Translations under genes and position numbers: made by a program | NCBI GenBank assembly: GCA_018266355.1 | Contig: JAFEAP010000029.1 | Coordinates: forward strand, 464,909 to 528,908 | Direction of reading: 5' to 3' | Length of the DNA stretch: 64,000 nt | DNA from: Bdellovibrionales bacterium | GTDB lineage: Bacteria; Bdellovibrionota; UBA1018 | Part shown: piece after piece, positions 24,462-31,623 of the stretch | How positions within the stretch are numbered: position 1 is the first letter of the stretch | Layout of the letters: each line of letters starts with the position of its first letter | The notes under the pieces: model-generated | The model's input: the letters and a program-made list of their open reading frames with translations, nothing else | Told to the model about the DNA's origin: nothing | Database searches by the model: none

Positions 24462-24848
24462 ATGGACCATTCCACCACAGAACGCGAAATTCTCGGGCTT
24501 GAACGGAAATATTGGGACGCGATGAAGAAAGGCGACGTGGAAACCGCGATCGCTTTGACGCGCTTTCCTTGTCTCGTCATGGGCCCGCAAGGCATCCAGG
24601 GCGTGAACGAATCGGAATATCGGAAGATGATGGAGTCCCACGATCCGAAGCAGTTCGCCGGCATGGAAATCGCCGATCCGCGCGTTTCGATTTACGGCGG
24701 GAACACGGCGGTGATCGGCTACTCCGTCCAGTCGAACGGAATGAAACTCTTCGACTCGTCGACCTGGGTGAACGAAGACGGGAAATGGCAGTGCGCCTTT
24801 CACGTCGAAGTTCCCGAGCAGCGGAAATCTCCCGCGACGAAGCATTGA
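24462..24848 (+). CDS. SnoaL/DUF4440-like small protein
   Basis: 128 residues in the NTF2-like fold: an N-terminal helix (EREILGLERKYWDAMKKGDV) followed by strands, including AVIGYSVQSNGMKLFDSSTW and GKWQCAFHVEVPEQ. Proteins of this type bind small hydrophobic molecules or act as cyclases/isomerases; most DUF4440 members are uncharacterised. GGAAGGGAGGT lies just before the ATG at 24462, which decides this start over an upstream ATG at 24426. It is divergently arranged with the SDR-like gene, so the two may share a promoter region. Confidence 0.75.
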   Translation: MDHSTTEREILGLERKYWDAMKKGDVETAIALTRFPCLVMGPQGIQGVNESEYRKMMESHDPKQFAGMEIADPRVSIYGGNTAVIGYSVQSNGMKLFDSSTWVNEDGKWQCAFHVEVPEQRKSPATKH

Positions 24849-24867
24849 GACGAAGCATCGAGCGGAG

Positions 24868-25848
24868 TCAGGCCGCGGCGTGCCGCCGAAGTTCTTCGAC
24901 GACTTGGGCGAGGATTCCGCCCGCCTCGCGCCGTGCCCGTCCCGGATCGTCCGATCGCGCGCTCGCGATCAGGCGTTCGATCGAGGGCGGATATTTCAAA
25001 AGATAAGGCCGCTCGCGGGGTCCGATCTTCCGCGTCTCGAGCGCCTCGATGAGGAGTTCGACGACGTGCTTACGGGACTCGGAGGCGTAATTCATCGGCT
25101 GTGCGAGATCGTCGAGCAGCATCCCGAGGGCGTAAGGAAGGACGGCGGCGAACGGTGCCGGGCGGTCGACCCCCGCGAAATAGCGCCGAAACACGTCCCG
25201 CGTACGCGCTCCGCGGGCGGAGAGTTCCGGCCACGCCTCCGAACGAAGACCCGCCACGTGAGAGACGAGGTCGTGCGTGCCGAAGAAGACGATCCGGCGA
25301 TCCGCGAGAAGTTCCGCGTACCGGACCGCGTCGACATTCACGAACTCCCACATGTTCCCCTCGTAATAAGACTTCGCCGGATCGAATCCTCCGAAAACGG
25401 TATTGATCCCCCAAGGACGCACGGAAACGAGCTCCGCTCCTTGGAGCGCCGCGATCCGCGTGACGACTTCGGGAAAAAAGACGAGGGAGTGGATATTTTC
25501 GTTCGCGCCGTACGAATGCGCGGGATCGAGGAGCGTACGAAGGCCCGGGACGCGCGGATCGAGGTGCGCGTGGCCTTCGGCCCGGATCCGAACCCCGAAG
25601 TGACCGCGGTGGTCGACGACCTCCGCACGGAGGTTTTCCCGCGGGATTTTCGCGCCGGTGTCGCCGTCGAAAAGGAAGACCGAGAGTTCGTCGTGGATCG
25701 TCCCGATTTCTTGTTGGATCCCGAGAGCGGTGACGAGAGCGAAAAACTTCGGATCGCTCGCGAGTGGGACCGTTTCGGATGTCGCGAGGAACCGGCTCCG
25801 GAGGACTTCCTTTTCTTCCGGAGTGATTTGGATCGGGGTGAGCGCCAT
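24868..25848 (-). CDS. Cytoplasmic protein of unknown function
   Basis: 326 residues, no signal peptide and no long hydrophobic span. An N-terminal helix (PEEKEVLRSRF), a beta-rich middle with ELSVFLFDGDTGAKIP and HRGHFGVRIRAEGHAHLDP, and a helical C-terminus ending in LAQVVEELRRHAAA can be seen. The segment with three His around residues 80-96 could bind a metal, but no known motif is matched. It follows a 92-residue gene with a 16-base gap, in an apparent two-gene unit. I do not recognise the family. Confidence 0.65.
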   Translation of the reverse strand: MALTPIQITPEEKEVLRSRFLATSETVPLASDPKFFALVTALGIQQEIGTIHDELSVFLFDGDTGAKIPRENLRAEVVDHRGHFGVRIRAEGHAHLDPRVPGLRTLLDPAHSYGANENIHSLVFFPEVVTRIAALQGAELVSVRPWGINTVFGGFDPAKSYYEGNMWEFVNVDAVRYAELLADRRIVFFGTHDLVSHVAGLRSEAWPELSARGARTRDVFRRYFAGVDRPAPFAAVLPYALGMLLDDLAQPMNYASESRKHVVELLIEALETRKIGPRERPYLLKYPPSIERLIASARSDDPGRARREAGGILAQVVEELRRHAAA

Positions 25849-25864
25849 TTTCCGGTCCTCGGTT

Positions 25865-26143
25865 TCAGCCGATCGAACGATGAAGGGCCGCGATCTCGGG
25901 AGAGAGCGCTTCGGCGACCACGCGGACGGGTTCGAATGCGGCTTTGCCCCACTTGCAGCCGGCGTAGACTTCGAGGTGAGCGGCTTCGATCGAGCGAAGC
26001 TCGCCTTCCGTCATGGCTCGGGGCGAGGGATTCGGACCGTTTCCGCCGAAACGGGCTTCGAGGATCGACGGATCGGCGCCGCCGTTGCCGAGCGCGAGCA
26101 GGCCGATGCCGCCTCCGACGAGGTTCAGGATCTGGTTTTTCAT
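25865..26143 (-). CDS. Small protein of unknown function
   Basis: 92 residues starting MKNQILNLVGGGIGLLALGNG, a Gly-rich hydrophobic opening that could be a short signal or membrane-binding helix, followed by a charged helical region (REMTEGELRSIEAAHLEVYAG in part). One Cys lies near residue 63. AAAGGAAGT precedes the ATG. It is 16 bases upstream of the unrecognised 326-residue gene on the same strand, so they are probably co-transcribed. Codon use is like that of its neighbours. Confidence 0.55.
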   Translation of the reverse strand: MKNQILNLVGGGIGLLALGNGGADPSILEARFGGNGPNPSPRAMTEGELRSIEAAHLEVYAGCKWGKAAFEPVRVVAEALSPEIAALHRSIG

Positions 26144-26209
26144 TTGGACTTCCTTTCACGACGCGGAATTGCGTCGTTGAAGCCGAAGTCTATCGCGATC
26201 CGCGCCCGG

Positions 26210-26235
26210 AAAAAGGCATCGGTCGGCAACGACCG
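26210..26235 (-). terminator. Terminator of the LysR gene
   Basis: CGGTCG and CGACCG (26220-26225 and 26230-26235) around a 4-base loop, followed on the minus strand by GATGCCTTTTTCC. The stem is short, so efficiency may be partial. Confidence 0.55.
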
Positions 26236-26268
26236 TTTCGGTTTCGGAAATCGTCGTAGGGTCGAGAT

Positions 26269-27138
26269 TCAGAAGATCCGATTGATCCAACCCACGTCTT
26301 TCGGGTGTTTCGCCGCGAGCCGGACCTTTTGCACGCAGGAGTACGGGCAACCGGAGATCCGGAGGGGAACGAGGTCGAGCGACTCGCAAAAGTAATCGGG
26401 AAGGTAGGCGATCGCGCGTCCCCCGAGGACGAACTCTTCGAGCGTCTTCAAACTCGAAGTGCGGTATTCGATTTTACGAGGGAACTGGTCGTCCCGCCAT
26501 CCGTCGAGCGACTGCTTCGCCCCGACCTTTCCGAGGAGGGGATTCGTCGGACTCGCGAACGGAAACTCGAGCACCTCGGCGATCGGGAGCGTCTTTTTAG
26601 CCTTCGCTTTCGCGTGGAGAGGGTGTTTCGGCCCGACGTAGGTCTGGAACGTCGACTCGCCGATCGCCTTCAGCGTCAGGTCACTGTAGCCGGCGCCGTC
26701 GCTCGTCGTGATCGCGAGGTGCGCTTCGCCCCGATCCACCGCCTCGAGCGCGTCGTCGTCGGAGCGGGCGAGGTACTCGAAGACCGCCGACGGGAAGAGT
26801 TGCTTGATGCGTTCGGTGAGGGGAATTCCGAACTTCGCGAGGAGGATTTCCGGGGCGGCAATCACGACCTGGAGCTTCCCCGCGTGCCCACCCACTTCGA
26901 TACGCGCGTCCTCTTCGAGCTTCACGAGCGCGGCGGCCCGGCGCTGGAGGACCCGTCCGTGGTCGGTGAGCCGGATGTTCCGCCCCTCGCGGCTGAAGAG
27001 TTTCACCGAAAGTTCGCTCTCAAGCCGAGATACGGCCTTGCTCAGCGAAGCCGGAGAGAGGTTCGCGTGCTCCGCCGCGCGGTGGACGTTCTCGAAACGG
27101 GCGACGGCGAGAAAGTAGCGGAGTTCGAATATTTCCAT
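26269..27138 (-). CDS. LysR-family transcriptional regulator
   Basis: 289 residues. The N-terminal winged HTH shows the family layout: FELRYFLAVARFENVHRAAEH, the recognition helix LSPASLSKAVSRLESEL and LFSREGRNIRLTDHG. The C-terminal substrate-binding part includes VVIAAPEILLAKFGIPLTE and ends in a charged tail. LysR proteins commonly regulate a divergent target; here the old-yellow-enzyme gene starts 46 bases away on the other strand. The ATG at 27138 fits the HTH start; a clear Shine-Dalgarno is not visible. Confidence 0.9.
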   Translation of the reverse strand: MEIFELRYFLAVARFENVHRAAEHANLSPASLSKAVSRLESELSVKLFSREGRNIRLTDHGRVLQRRAAALVKLEEDARIEVGGHAGKLQVVIAAPEILLAKFGIPLTERIKQLFPSAVFEYLARSDDDALEAVDRGEAHLAITTSDGAGYSDLTLKAIGESTFQTYVGPKHPLHAKAKAKKTLPIAEVLEFPFASPTNPLLGKVGAKQSLDGWRDDQFPRKIEYRTSSLKTLEEFVLGGRAIAYLPDYFCESLDLVPLRISGCPYSCVQKVRLAAKHPKDVGWINRIF

Positions 27139-27184
27139 AAGGGAAACGATAATATCAAAATCGTTTCTTATCGGGAAGCTGAAA

Positions 27185-28222
27185 ATGGGGCAGAGTGTCG
27201 CCATGTTCGATTTTGCCTCCGATTTATCGCGATTTTCGCCCCTTCACCTGCCTCAAGATCGCGTGCTGAAGAACCGAGTCGTCGTTCCCCCGATGGCTTC
27301 CGGTACCGCCGACGCCGACGGGAAGGTGACCGAACGAACGGTCGAACACTACCGGAGGCTGGCCGAGTCCGGCGCCGGCCTGGTGTTCGTCGAGTACACC
27401 TACGTCGACCAGAGCGGGAAGAGCGAGGCCGCCCAGCTCGGGATCCAGACGCAGGGCCACCTCTCCGGCCTTCGCCAGATCGCCGAGGAACTGCGAACCG
27501 CGGGCGCGCTGCCCGCGATCCAACTCACCCACGCCGGGGGGAAGACGGAGAGAGACCTCGTCGGCGACGCGATGATGGGGCCGAGCGCGGTACCCGTTCC
27601 CGTGAAGGACCGCGCGCTCGAAGCCCCCCGTTCGATGGACGCGGTCGATCTCGCGCGGTGGCGATCGGCGTTCGTCGCCGGCGCGATGCGCGCCCACGCG
27701 GCGGGTTTCGCGATGATCGAACTCCATGCCGCCCATGGATACGGGCTCAACCAATGGCTCTCCCCGCTGACGAACCGACGCATGGACGAATACGGCGGAT
27801 CGTTCGCGAACCGAACCCGGCTCCTGATCGAAATCGTCTTCGCGATCCGTTCCGCCGTACCGGACCTCCTTCTTTCCGTGCGCATGCCCGGGCAGGACTT
27901 CCTCGAGGGCGGGCTTTCGGCCGAGGAGGGGGCGCGCCTCGCCGCCTTGCTCGAGCGAAGCGGCGTCGACCTGATCGACGTGTCCTCCGGGATCGGGGGA
28001 TGGCGCCGACCCGGAGATCGGAAAGGGGAGGGTTATCTCGTGCCCGAAGCTCGACGGATCCAGGACGTCGTTTCCGTTCCGGTGATCGGGGTAGGTGGAA
28101 TCGAGTCGGGCGAGTACATCGACGAAGCCCTGCGCGATCGATCGCTGAGCCTCGCCGCCGTTGGCCGCGCGATCTTACGGGATCCTTCCCTCTGGCGCCG
28201 GCGGAACCTCGCCTGCGCCTAG
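27185..28222 (+). CDS. NADH:flavin oxidoreductase, old yellow enzyme family
   Basis: 345 residues, one (beta/alpha)8 barrel without the C-terminal NAD-binding extension of 2,4-dienoyl-CoA reductases. FMN and substrate motifs are present: RVVVPPMASGTAD, QLTHAGGKTER, FAMIELHAAHGYGLNQWLSP, NRRMDEYGGSFANRTRLL, and VGGIESGEY near the C-terminus, with GRAILRDPSLW. Such enzymes reduce activated C=C bonds or nitro compounds with NAD(P)H. The ATG at 27185 has GGGAAG upstream; another ATG at 27203 is possible. The 46-base divergent spacing to LysR suggests LysR control. Confidence 0.9.
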   Translation: MGQSVAMFDFASDLSRFSPLHLPQDRVLKNRVVVPPMASGTADADGKVTERTVEHYRRLAESGAGLVFVEYTYVDQSGKSEAAQLGIQTQGHLSGLRQIAEELRTAGALPAIQLTHAGGKTERDLVGDAMMGPSAVPVPVKDRALEAPRSMDAVDLARWRSAFVAGAMRAHAAGFAMIELHAAHGYGLNQWLSPLTNRRMDEYGGSFANRTRLLIEIVFAIRSAVPDLLLSVRMPGQDFLEGGLSAEEGARLAALLERSGVDLIDVSSGIGGWRRPGDRKGEGYLVPEARRIQDVVSVPVIGVGGIESGEYIDEALRDRSLSLAAVGRAILRDPSLWRRRNLACA

Positions 28223-29853
28223 AGCGATCTCGGGAGAAGGAGCCGATAACGCAAGTTCTCGTCGGAAGGAACGATCGGTTTTTCCGGCGCCGGCAAATCC
28301 TTGATGAGATCCCAAACGTCGCCGAGGCGGTAAGCCTTCACCGGACCTTCGCCGGAATGAGCGAGGGTCGTCGTCGAAAGCGCCGCGAACGGACCGGGTC
28401 CCGATTCGCGGGTGAAGTGCACGAGTATCTTCTCGTCTCGGATCCACTTCACCGGATCCGTCACGCCGGCATCCCGTAGTTGGGAGAAAAAGGAGGTCAG
28501 GATCGGCTTCAAATACGAAAGCTCGGTAGGATTCTCGGGGCGTATTTTCGGGAATCGGACGACGTTCCTATCGGTCATGATCTTCGGAAGCGTATCGATG
28601 ATCTCCCCGATGGATTTCCCGGTCGTGGAAAGGTTTCCGCCGAACGGAGCGCCCAAATGCCGGAGGATTTCCGTCGTAAGGGCTTTCCTTTTATTTTCCG
28701 GCACGCCCCGGCGTCCGAGTTCGGATTCGATGAACCGCCGGCGTAAGCTTTCCCCGTAAATTTCGAACGTGAAGCGCGAGTCGTCGTTGAAATGGACGGT
28801 CGTCGCGGCGTTTTCGGCGCGGATCAGCTTCGCGGCTTCCGTATCGAATCCTTGGGCGACGAACGCGCGGGACTTCCACAGGAGATCGAGCGCGGCTTCG
28901 GCGTCGAGCTTTCCGCCGCCGAGTTCGAGGAGCTTTTGAAGGTCGGGCGAGGCTTTTTCGGGAGGAAACCGGAGGAGGAAGTCCGCGAGCGGGATCGCGA
29001 GGATCGATTCGGTCGGCGAAAGTTCGGCGACAACCTTCATTCCGTACCGCGCGCGGTAAAGCCGCGCGTTCATCGGTTTCACGGAATGGGCGAAGATCGT
29101 CGTGTCCTTGATCGCGAGGCCTTGGGCGACGGTTTGGCGTAGAATCTCGAGCGAGAGAATCGGCAGAATTTCCTCGAGGGTGTTCGCGTCGACGTGCGCG
29201 GCTTCGTTGAGCGCGCTTTTTCCGATCTCGAACACGTTCGGATAAAGCGACCGATCGATCGCGTATGCGGCCTCGAGCGGCGCCTTGAAGCGCTTTCCGT
29301 TCGCTTGACCGTTCACGATCCAGCTGACTGCTTTCTTCCGCATCGCGCGGACGGTTCCGTCGGGGCGATCGAAGAGGGCGGCGTCTTCGGCGAGCACTTC
29401 CGCCGATAAGGACGCGTCGTCGATCAGCGTCTCGACCATCGTGATTTGGTCGTCGCTGAGTTCTTTCGCGATCGCGAGTTGTTCCTTCACTCCCGCTTCG
29501 TCGAGGATGCCGTGTCGGCGCATGACTTGGAGCGGGAAAGAGATCCGCTCCTTCAGGAGTTCCCGACAGCTTCCTCGTCGGAGAACGAGGGATCGCTCTT
29601 GGTTCGTGAGGACGTCCGCGCTGCTTTCCCAGTACGCCATCGGTTCCCCCGTTCCCGAGAGGTAGTCCGCGGTGTAGGGAACGTATCCCGTGCCGCTCCG
29701 GAGGGAGATCAGGTGCGAAGTGAGATCTTTCCCGTGTCCGCCGAAATAGCGCCAGATTTGGACGAACTCCTCCCCATGCGCGAGCGGGCTCGCGAGCAGG
29801 AGGAGGATCGAAGTGACGAGGTGCGCCCGGCGGCGCCCGAAGAACGGAGGCAT
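28219..29853 (-). CDS. Large secreted protein of unknown function
   Basis: 544 residues with a clear signal peptide (RRRAHLVTSILLLLASPLAHG). The mature protein is largely helical. Near residues 260-285 the stretch TIFAHSVKPMNARLYRARYGMKVV looks like motif B of GNAT-type acyltransferases (N-arLY-GF), but the rest does not match clearly, so this is a weak hint. The ATG at 29853 is preferred over a longer frame because it begins the signal peptide. Its TAG stop overlaps the TAG stop of the convergent flavin oxidoreductase gene in a CTAG palindrome. A divergent GNAT gene starts 40 bases upstream. Confidence 0.65.
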   Translation of the reverse strand: MPPFFGRRRAHLVTSILLLLASPLAHGEEFVQIWRYFGGHGKDLTSHLISLRSGTGYVPYTADYLSGTGEPMAYWESSADVLTNQERSLVLRRGSCRELLKERISFPLQVMRRHGILDEAGVKEQLAIAKELSDDQITMVETLIDDASLSAEVLAEDAALFDRPDGTVRAMRKKAVSWIVNGQANGKRFKAPLEAAYAIDRSLYPNVFEIGKSALNEAAHVDANTLEEILPILSLEILRQTVAQGLAIKDTTIFAHSVKPMNARLYRARYGMKVVAELSPTESILAIPLADFLLRFPPEKASPDLQKLLELGGGKLDAEAALDLLWKSRAFVAQGFDTEAAKLIRAENAATTVHFNDDSRFTFEIYGESLRRRFIESELGRRGVPENKRKALTTEILRHLGAPFGGNLSTTGKSIGEIIDTLPKIMTDRNVVRFPKIRPENPTELSYLKPILTSFFSQLRDAGVTDPVKWIRDEKILVHFTRESGPGPFAALSTTTLAHSGEGPVKAYRLGDVWDLIKDLPAPEKPIVPSDENLRYRLLLPRSL

Positions 29854-29892
29854 GCTCTTTCTTATCGGCTTTTCCGGTCCTATAGTGAGCCC

Positions 29893-30414
29893 ATGGATTC
29901 GCTCCTGACTCCCGTAGAAGCCGAGCACGCCGAAGCGCTTTATCCGATGGTGAAGGATTCGCCGGTCACCGCGACCATCCTCTGGGACGGCCCCGAATCG
30001 CTCGCGGCGTATCGTGCCGGCCTCGCCGAGCGCGAGGCCTCCGTGAAGGCGGGGACCCTGCACATGTTCACGATCGTCGACCCGGAGACCGGAAAACCCG
30101 CGGGTTCGATCGATATTCGGCCGGAAGAGGGCGGATTTCGCGCGGACATCGGGCTTTGGATCGGCGTTCCGTTTCACGGTCGCGGCCTCGGTACGCGCGC
30201 GGTTCGGGCGATCGCTCGCTACGGTTTCGAGAACCTCGGACTCGCGAAGATCGAGGGTAAGATTTTCGTCGGGAACGAGGCGAGCCGTCGCGCTTTCGAA
30301 AAAGCCGGATTCCGATGCGAAGGAACCCTGCGGCGCTGCGCGATGAAACGGGGCCGGCTCGTCGACGAATGGGTGATGGGGATCCTGCCGGAGGAGCTAC
30401 CGCCGGAGATTTGA
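29893..30414 (+). CDS. GNAT-family N-acetyltransferase (RimJ/RimL type)
   Basis: 173 residues. The RimL-like N-terminus recognises a substrate ((E)HAEALYPMVKDS), strand IGLWIGVPFHGRGLGTRAVRAIARYGFENLGL contains motif A with the acetyl-CoA loop RGLGT, and motif B follows with VGNEASRRAFEKAGFRCEGTLR and the family-typical RDGE-like KRGRLVDEWVMG. It should transfer an acetyl group from acetyl-CoA to an amine, perhaps a ribosomal protein or a small molecule. It is divergent from the secreted-protein gene and 63 bases ahead of the Fic operon. Confidence 0.88.
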   Translation: MDSLLTPVEAEHAEALYPMVKDSPVTATILWDGPESLAAYRAGLAEREASVKAGTLHMFTIVDPETGKPAGSIDIRPEEGGFRADIGLWIGVPFHGRGLGTRAVRAIARYGFENLGLAKIEGKIFVGNEASRRAFEKAGFRCEGTLRRCAMKRGRLVDEWVMGILPEELPPEI

Positions 30415-30477
30415 CGGTCCTTCGATTTAGGACCGGCGATCTCAATCGGACTTCGCCAGCCGCCGAATAGATAAAGA

Positions 30478-31623
30478 GTGATTTCAAAGCCCTCTTTCCG
30501 CCGCGCGAACCTCTCGGGGTTGCTCGTCCTCGTCGCGTTCCTCGCCGTCCGTCCGGCGGAGGCGGTGAAGCCGCATCCTCTGAATCCGCTTTGGGATTGT
30601 TCGAACCTGCTTGCCCACACGAAGCCGCTCGACTTGAAGCTGCTCGAGTCGGCCCGTACGAAAGAGGACGCCTCGTTCCCAGAAATCGCGCGGAACTGGA
30701 CGAAAGTCCGCAAAGAACTCTGGGAGCATTTCGCGTTCGTCGACGCCTCGATCGACGCGCGGAGACTCATCAACGTCGAGGACTGGGAGGACGCCCTACG
30801 GGACATGCCCGAGTCGCCCTGGTTCAAATACGGACGAGAGCCGATCGCGAATTTCTACGCGGTCGTCTTCCTCGTTCGGCGCGACGCCGGTGGACTCGAC
30901 GTCGACGGGACGCTCCTGCAGTTCCTTCATCGGTGGGCGATGCGCGGGCTTCCGTTCCACGGATTCGAGGGGCGTCGGCTCGTTCAGCGGTTCCGCTCGG
31001 GCGAGATCACGAACGAACAGCTGAAGGCCCTTCTCAAACGCGCTTACGACGGTAACGAAGAGGTCGCCGGCGTCCGGCATAACGACCTCATCGGGACCTT
31101 TCGTTACGACCCGATCGACGAAATCGAGCATCGCGGCTCGAGTTTCGACGCGAATAAAAACCGCTATTTCACCGCGGAAGAGCTCACGGCCCTGCGGAAG
31201 AATAAATACCTCCGCGTCGACGAGTCGAGCATCAAGCCCCGCCCCGAGGGCGGATTCACGGGCGTCGTGCGGTACTATCCCGTCAAGGACGTCGAAAAGG
31301 TCGTCGAAGCCGAGATCGCCGAAAAGGTGAAGCGGATGGAGAAGGCATTCGCGTACGGGATCCCGAACGAGGAGCTGATCGCGACGATCGTCGAACTCGA
31401 GAAGAACCTCATCTCGATCCATCCTTTCCTCGACGGGAACGGGCGTTCGATCCGCGCCTTCACCGACCTGATCTATTATCGGCACGGATTACCGACGCCG
31501 CTCAGTCCAAACGAGAGCGATTTGATCATGTCGTCTTCCGAGGCGGTGGAGTACATCCGGAAAGAAATGATCAAGTCCATCAACGCGTGGATCGATTCCG
31601 CGAAAAAAGGACTCGAGAAATGA
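30478..31623 (+). CDS. Sec-exported Fic-domain protein
   Basis: 381 residues. A signal peptide occupies about residues 1-29 (positively charged start, LSGLLVLVAFLAVRPAEA). The Fic motif is complete: HPFLDGNGRSIR, with catalytic His315 followed by the phosphate-binding DGNGR loop; a flap-like hairpin (GGFTGVVRYYPVKD) precedes it. Fic enzymes transfer AMP or related groups onto protein hydroxyls. An expected inhibitory motif [ST]xxxE[GN] is not clear; a partial SIDAR near residue 91 lacks the Glu. The start is GTG with AAAGAG just before it. The stop overlaps the next gene's ATG (ATGA). Export is predicted from sequence, not shown. Confidence 0.85.
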   Translation: MISKPSFRRANLSGLLVLVAFLAVRPAEAVKPHPLNPLWDCSNLLAHTKPLDLKLLESARTKEDASFPEIARNWTKVRKELWEHFAFVDASIDARRLINVEDWEDALRDMPESPWFKYGREPIANFYAVVFLVRRDAGGLDVDGTLLQFLHRWAMRGLPFHGFEGRRLVQRFRSGEITNEQLKALLKRAYDGNEEVAGVRHNDLIGTFRYDPIDEIEHRGSSFDANKNRYFTAEELTALRKNKYLRVDESSIKPRPEGGFTGVVRYYPVKDVEKVVEAEIAEKVKRMEKAFAYGIPNEELIATIVELEKNLISIHPFLDGNGRSIRAFTDLIYYRHGLPTPLSPNESDLIMSSSEAVEYIRKEMIKSINAWIDSAKKGLEK

